From: Rhodococcus gordoniae
Lineage (GTDB): Bacteria; Actinomycetota; Actinomycetes; Mycobacteriales; Mycobacteriaceae
Direction of reading: 5' to 3'
NCBI RefSeq assembly: GCF_001646655.1
Contig: NZ_LPZN01000003.1
Span: forward strand, 186,001-250,000
DNA length: 64,000 nt
Shown: positions 60,426 to 64,000 of the stretch, in pieces
Position numbering within the stretch: the stretch's first letter is position 1
Layout of the letters: each line of letters starts with the position of its first letter
Position numbers and translations under genes: made by a program
Notes under the pieces: model-generated
Told to the model about the DNA's origin: nothing
The model's input: the letters and a program-made list of their open reading frames with translations, nothing else
Databases searched by the model: none

Positions 60426-61829
60426 TCAGAAATTGATCATGTGTCCTGCGAGACCGTGGATGGCCTCCTGCAGCGCCTCGCTGAGCGTCGGGTGCGTGTG
60501 GACGTTGCGCGCGAGCTCGTTGACCGTGAGGTCCCACTTCTGGGCCAGGGTCAGCTCGGGCAGCAGCTCCGAGACGTCGGGGCCGATGAGGTGGCCGCCG
60601 ATGAGCTCACCGTGGGTCTTGTCGGCGATGAGCTTGACGAAGCCGGTGGGATCGCCCAGACCGTGTGCCTTGCCGTTGGCGGTGAACGGGAAGGTCGCGA
60701 CCTTCACGTCGTACCCCTCGGCCTTCGCCTGCTCCTCGGTGAGACCGAAGGAGGCGACCTGCGGCTGGCAGAAGGTCGCGCGCGGCATCATGCGGTAGTC
60801 GCCGAGCTCGAGTGTCTCGGCGCCGCCGATGGTCTCGGCCGCGACCACGGCCTGTGCCTCCGCGACGTGGGCGAGCTGAAGCTTCGCGGTGACGTCGCCG
60901 ATAGCGTAGATGCCCTCGACATTGGTGCGCATGCGCTCGTCGATCGCGATGGCACCGCGGTCGGTGAGCTCGACGCCGGTGTTCTCGAGGCCGTAGCCCT
61001 CGACGCGCGGCGCGAAGCCGACCGACTGCAGCACCTTGTCGACCGTGACGGTCTCGACGTTGCCGGACTTGTTGTCCTTGATCTCGACGGTCACCTTCGA
61101 GCCGTCGTCCGAGATCTTCTGCACGGCGGCACCGGTCTTGATGGTGATGCCGAGCTTCTTGTACGCCTTGGCGATCTCCTTGGAGACGTCGGCGTCCTCG
61201 TTGGGCAGTGCGCGGTCGAGGAACTCGACGATGGTGACGTCGACCCCGTAGTTCTTCAGGACGTAGCCGAACTCCATGCCGATGGCGCCGGCACCGACGA
61301 TGACGATGGACTCGGGGAGGTCGCGGGTGAGGATCTGCTCCTCGTAGGTGACGACGTTGTCGCTGAGCTCGGTGCCCGGGAGCAGCTTGGTGACCGAGCC
61401 GGTGGCGATGATGACGTTGTCGAAGGTCACCTGTTCGGTGCCACCCTTGGTGAGGGCCACCTCGATGGTCTTGGCGTCGACGAACGAGCCCTTACCGTCG
61501 TATTCGGTGATCTTGTTCTTCTTCATGAGGAAGTGCACGCCCTTGGTGCGGCCGTCCGCGACCTTGCGGCTGCGGTCGTAGGCGGCACCGAAGTCGAAGG
61601 ACACGTCACCGGAGATGCCGAAGGTCTTGGCCTCTTTGTTGAAGAGATGCACCAACTCGGCATTGCGGAGAAGCGCCTTGGAGGGGATACAGCCCACGTT
61701 CAGGCAGACACCACCCCAGTACTTCTGCTCGATGATGGCGGTGCTCAGTCCCAGCTGTGCCGCGCGGATAGCAGCGACGTACCCACCGGGACCGGCTCCG
61801 AGGACAACGACGTCATAGTGTGAGGTCAC
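60426..61829 (-). CDS. lpdA: Dihydrolipoyl dehydrogenase
   Basis: E3 flavoprotein of pyruvate and 2-oxoglutarate dehydrogenase complexes that re-oxidises dihydrolipoamide with NAD. The 467 residues are the family norm. FAD motif [17 protein letters not shown] (about 11), redox disulphide [18 protein letters not shown] motif [18 protein letters not shown] motif [15 protein letters not shown], and active-site histidine in [13 protein letters not shown] are all intact. GTG 61829 is the start. It corresponds to Rv0462 (lpdC). Confidence 0.97.
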   Translation of the reverse strand: MTSHYDVVVLGAGPGGYVAAIRAAQLGLSTAIIEQKYWGGVCLNVGCIPSKALLRNAELVHLFNKEAKTFGISGDVSFDFGAAYDRSRKVADGRTKGVHFLMKKNKITEYDGKGSFVDAKTIEVALTKGGTEQVTFDNVIIATGSVTKLLPGTELSDNVVTYEEQILTRDLPESIVIVGAGAIGMEFGYVLKNYGVDVTIVEFLDRALPNEDADVSKEIAKAYKKLGITIKTGAAVQKISDDGSKVTVEIKDNKSGNVETVTVDKVLQSVGFAPRVEGYGLENTGVELTDRGAIAIDERMRTNVEGIYAIGDVTAKLQLAHVAEAQAVVAAETIGGAETLELGDYRMMPRATFCQPQVASFGLTEEQAKAEGYDVKVATFPFTANGKAHGLGDPTGFVKLIADKTHGELIGGHLIGPDVSELLPELTLAQKWDLTVNELARNVHTHPTLSEALQEAIHGLAGHMINF

Positions 61830-62033
61830 GGATATACAGGGTAGTCCCGCCCGATTCCGGTGTCTGCCGATGGTCCGGTTACCCGCGGGTAGCCACCGTC
61901 CCGATCCGCTCTCCACCGATCGGATGACGGCGCGTGTCGTCCGGTTCGGGCATGATGTCGTCGTGCGTGTTCCCCGTCGAGATCAACCCGCGCGGCGCGA
62001 GGCCGCTCGGGTGTTCGACACGGGAGAACACAC

Positions 62034-62324
62034 ATGGAATACAACGCGATGATCGAAATCGACGCCGACCTCGATCGCTTGACCGACGACGAGACCGTCG
62101 ACCTCATCGAACCGATCGTCCCGCATCACGGGGCGGTGGGGCGCAGCGACAACGGCCGCGCCCAGCTCGTCATCACCGTCGACGCCGTCGACGCGATCCA
62201 CGCCCTGCGGTTCGTGCGCGACCTGATGCATGCCTCGTACCCGTCCTACCGCGTGAACGCGGTGGACGTGTTGCCCACCGGCGCGTTCGACGCGATCTAC
62301 GGATTCGGCGACTGTTTCGCCTGA
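62034..62324 (+). CDS. Hypothetical protein (96 aa)
   Basis: A 96-residue acidic soluble protein (MEYNAMIEIDADLDRLTDDETVDL...). The alternation of strands and helices (LVITVDAVDAIHALRFVRDLM) resembles a ferredoxin-like fold, but I recognise no family. GGGAGAA precedes ATG 62034 by about 8 bases. It ends before a strong terminator. Function is unknown. Confidence 0.65.
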   Translation: MEYNAMIEIDADLDRLTDDETVDLIEPIVPHHGAVGRSDNGRAQLVITVDAVDAIHALRFVRDLMHASYPSYRVNAVDVLPTGAFDAIYGFGDCFA

Positions 62325-62336
62325 TGTGAGAGCCCG

Positions 62337-62365
62337 GTGAGGGTCCGCGCCGCGCGGACCCTCAC
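62337..62365. terminator. Bidirectional terminator hairpin
   Basis: Perfect 13-bp stem GTGAGGGTCCGCG (62337-62349) with 62353-62365 and a 3-base loop, between two convergent genes. Confidence 0.85.
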
Positions 62366-63207
62366 TTCCGGCGCCCGAACCTCCGCATGGCGAGCAGGTA
62401 CCGGGGGATCGACCGGAGCGGAACCCGCACCGGCCAGTCGTCGGGGCGGAAGTACGCCTCGGTGCCGCCGTCGACCACCACGACGCTTCCCGTCAGGAAG
62501 TCCGCCGCCGGCGACAGCATGAACTCGACCCACTGCGCGATCTCCTCGGGCTTCCCGAAGCCGCCGAGCGGAACGGGGAAGCTCTCGACCGCCTTCCCGA
62601 GCGGGCTGTCGAGCTGCGCGTCGAGCAGCGGGGTGGAGATCGCTCCCGGTGCGAGGACGTTGAGGCGGATACCCGCTCCTGCCCACTCGGGGGTTACCGC
62701 AGCCCGGCGCGCCCATCGGGTCACGGCGATCTTCGACGCCGCGTAGGTGAACGGCGGACCCGTCTGCGGGATGCGCGTGGCGCGGGCGACGCCCTTGTCC
62801 ATGTCGCCGGCGAGGAACGCCTTCACCGCCGAGTTCGGCACGCCGGGCGTCGTCGTCGTCGAGTTGGACCCGAACACCACAACCTTGCTGTTGCCGGAGG
62901 CGACCAGCGCCGGCCGCCAGCCGACGAGCAGGTCGATCACGCCCCGCACGTTGACCTGCGCGATGATCTTCTCCTTGCCCGGGGCGGGACCCAACCCGGC
63001 GGCGAGTACGGCGCCGTCGAGACGGCCGCCCGCCAGCTCGAGCGTCGTGCGGACCGCATCGGAGCGGCCCTGGGGCGTGGACAGATCCGCCGTGACCTCG
63101 GTGTCCTTCAGGTCGATGCCGATCACCGTGTGCCCGGCAGCCCGTAACCGTTCCGCACTCGCCCTGCCCATTCCCGACGCGGCACCCGTCACCGCATATA
63201 CCGCCAT
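62362..63207 (-). CDS. SDR family oxidoreductase
   Basis: A 281-residue short-chain dehydrogenase. VTGAASGMGRASAERL (about 5-20) binds NAD(P), VVVFGSNSTTTT holds the active-site serine region and FTYAASKIAVTRWARR gives Tyr and Lys. The form, with a truncated N-terminal nucleotide half (VIGIDLKDTEVTADLST), is typical of 3-alpha-hydroxysteroid dehydrogenase-like SDRs. ATG 63207 is preferred; ATG 63219 adds four residues. Substrate is unknown. Confidence 0.88.
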   Translation of the reverse strand: MAVYAVTGAASGMGRASAERLRAAGHTVIGIDLKDTEVTADLSTPQGRSDAVRTTLELAGGRLDGAVLAAGLGPAPGKEKIIAQVNVRGVIDLLVGWRPALVASGNSKVVVFGSNSTTTTPGVPNSAVKAFLAGDMDKGVARATRIPQTGPPFTYAASKIAVTRWARRAAVTPEWAGAGIRLNVLAPGAISTPLLDAQLDSPLGKAVESFPVPLGGFGKPEEIAQWVEFMLSPAADFLTGSVVVVDGGTEAYFRPDDWPVRVPLRSIPRYLLAMRRFGRRK

Positions 63208-63237
63208 GTACCCCTCCATCGTTCGATTCGGGGCACG

Positions 63238-64000
63238 CTACAGCGCGGCGACCGCCTCGCGCAGCAAGGCGACGTACCGAGCGAGACCGGCCGCATCGAC
63301 CACCTCCGGGGAGGTCGTCACCGACAGGGTCACCGCCTCGCCGATCCCGTGCACGCCGTGTGTGAGGGCCTGCACCGGCGACAAGCCGGGGAAGCCGGAG
63401 GTGAACCGCACCCGGCCGCCACCGAGTTCCAGGTCGGCCCGGCCGCGATCGACACTCGAGACGACGGTGTTGCCGGTGACGGTGGGCGGGACGACGGACA
63501 GGTCGAGGCGGTCGGTGCCGAAGCGCAGCAGCGGTGCCGGGACGTGATCGTCGGTGCGGGCGCGTACCGCCATTGCGGGGTGGCGCGCGCGGATCCGCTG
63601 CGACGCCAGGTCGGCGGCGATCGCCACGGCACGCTCGTGCGGGTCGCGGATGGTGCAGTGCAGGTCGACTCCGACGTTGCGGTAACTGTTGCGGGAGGTC
63701 GCGGTGGGCACCGCGACCGGCACTTCCGCGGACAGTTCGTCGACACCGAGGAAGTCCGACAGGGCGGCACCGATCACGGTGAGCGCACCGACGGTGACGG
63801 TGCCGACGCGGCGCAGGTCTGCGGTGTCGACCACGACTGTGCGCACCGCCCGGCGCGGTCCGGGCGCGGTGTTCACGGCCACCAGCGGCCTCCCCGGGGC
63901 GGGTTGCGGGACCGACGGTTCGGCGAGTTGCCGTTGTGCTTCGACCGCCCGTCGCCCGTCGGCGATCACCTGCGGGATCGACAGAGGCAACCGCAGGAGG
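63238..64000 (-). CDS. WS/DGAT-like acyltransferase, C-terminal part
   Basis: A reading frame open at the right edge (about 253 codons visible). It resembles the C-terminal half of wax ester synthase/diacylglycerol acyltransferases: VTVGALTVIGAALSDFLG, VAVPTATSRNSYRNVGVDL, GNTVVSSVDRG (where SNVPGP is usual) and HGIGEAVTLSVTTSPEVVD. The catalytic HHxxxDG would lie outside the window. Similarity is moderate and a related condensation-type fold remains possible. Confidence 0.55.
   Translation of the reverse strand, partial: LLRLPLSIPQVIADGRRAVEAQRQLAEPSVPQPAPGRPLVAVNTAPGPRRAVRTVVVDTADLRRVGTVTVGALTVIGAALSDFLGVDELSAEVPVAVPTATSRNSYRNVGVDLHCTIRDPHERAVAIAADLASQRIRARHPAMAVRARTDDHVPAPLLRFGTDRLDLSVVPPTVTGNTVVSSVDRGRADLELGGGRVRFTSGFPGLSPVQALTHGVHGIGEAVTLSVTTSPEVVDAAGLARYVALLREAVAAL

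Overview
The window is high-GC, gene-dense actinobacterial chromosome. Gene content (hbhA, ramB/aceA, a Rv3229c/Rv3230c-like desaturase and reductase pair, a WS/DGAT-like end, a SigF-type sigma factor with UsfX-like anti-sigma) points to a mycolic-acid bacterium, most likely Rhodococcus. The backbone is collinear, in inverted order, with Mycobacterium tuberculosis Rv0482 to Rv0462: murB, DUF2505, deoC, DUF2516, hbhA, HTH regulator, DUF445, TetR, fadB2, aceA/icl, ramB, lpd. Accessory blocks are inserted between these markers. I saw no tRNA, rRNA, CRISPR, integrase or transposase.

1-13.7 kb: murB (cut by the left edge), two DUF2505 genes, methyltransferases, an AbiEi-like protein, an LmeA-like lipid-binding protein, deoC, GNAT, purU, an alpha/beta hydrolase, an AurF-type diiron oxygenase, then DUF2516-hbhA-HTH and the divergent DUF445/TetR pair.

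13.7-36.9 kb: PPK2, a RibD-like reductase with an AraC/DinB regulator, then a dense block of stress-type genes. These are an SDR, haem-oxygenase-like iron enzyme, epimerase, Dps, HemK2+CDGSH, FAD enzymes, PfkB+SurE, esterase, DJ-1/PfpI, OtsA, GT4 and several small membrane proteins. The block ends in a STAS protein, an anti-sigma kinase and a SigF-type sigma factor. At least a dozen genes in it carry GTTT/GTGT-N16-GGGTAT-like promoters, so it looks like a sigma factor sitting beside its own regulon. The STAS protein has lost the phosphorylatable serine motif.

37-46.5 kb: alcohol dehydrogenase, a MetE homologue that lacks three of the four canonical zinc ligands, fadB2, aceA, a flavohaemoglobin and ramB (acetate/glyoxylate control), and a PPOX-fold enzyme.

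46.5-55.7 kb: an AbiEi/DUF559-like gene framed by roughly 64-bp inverted repeats, then a urea-type ABC transporter (urtABCDE), a FadR-type GntR regulator, a carboxymuconolactone decarboxylase-fold protein and allophanate hydrolase (atzF), without urea carboxylase or urease. Shared GTATACAGC operators and GlnR-like boxes precede urtA and atzF.

55.7-64 kb: acyl desaturase plus ferredoxin reductase, a cupin/methyltransferase pair divergent from an HTH regulator around an IdeR-like palindrome, lpd, a small unknown protein, an SDR and a WS/DGAT-like C-terminus cut by the right edge. A recurrent oddity is short (24-29 bp) tandem duplications at the 3' ends of five genes, four of them straddling the stop codon.
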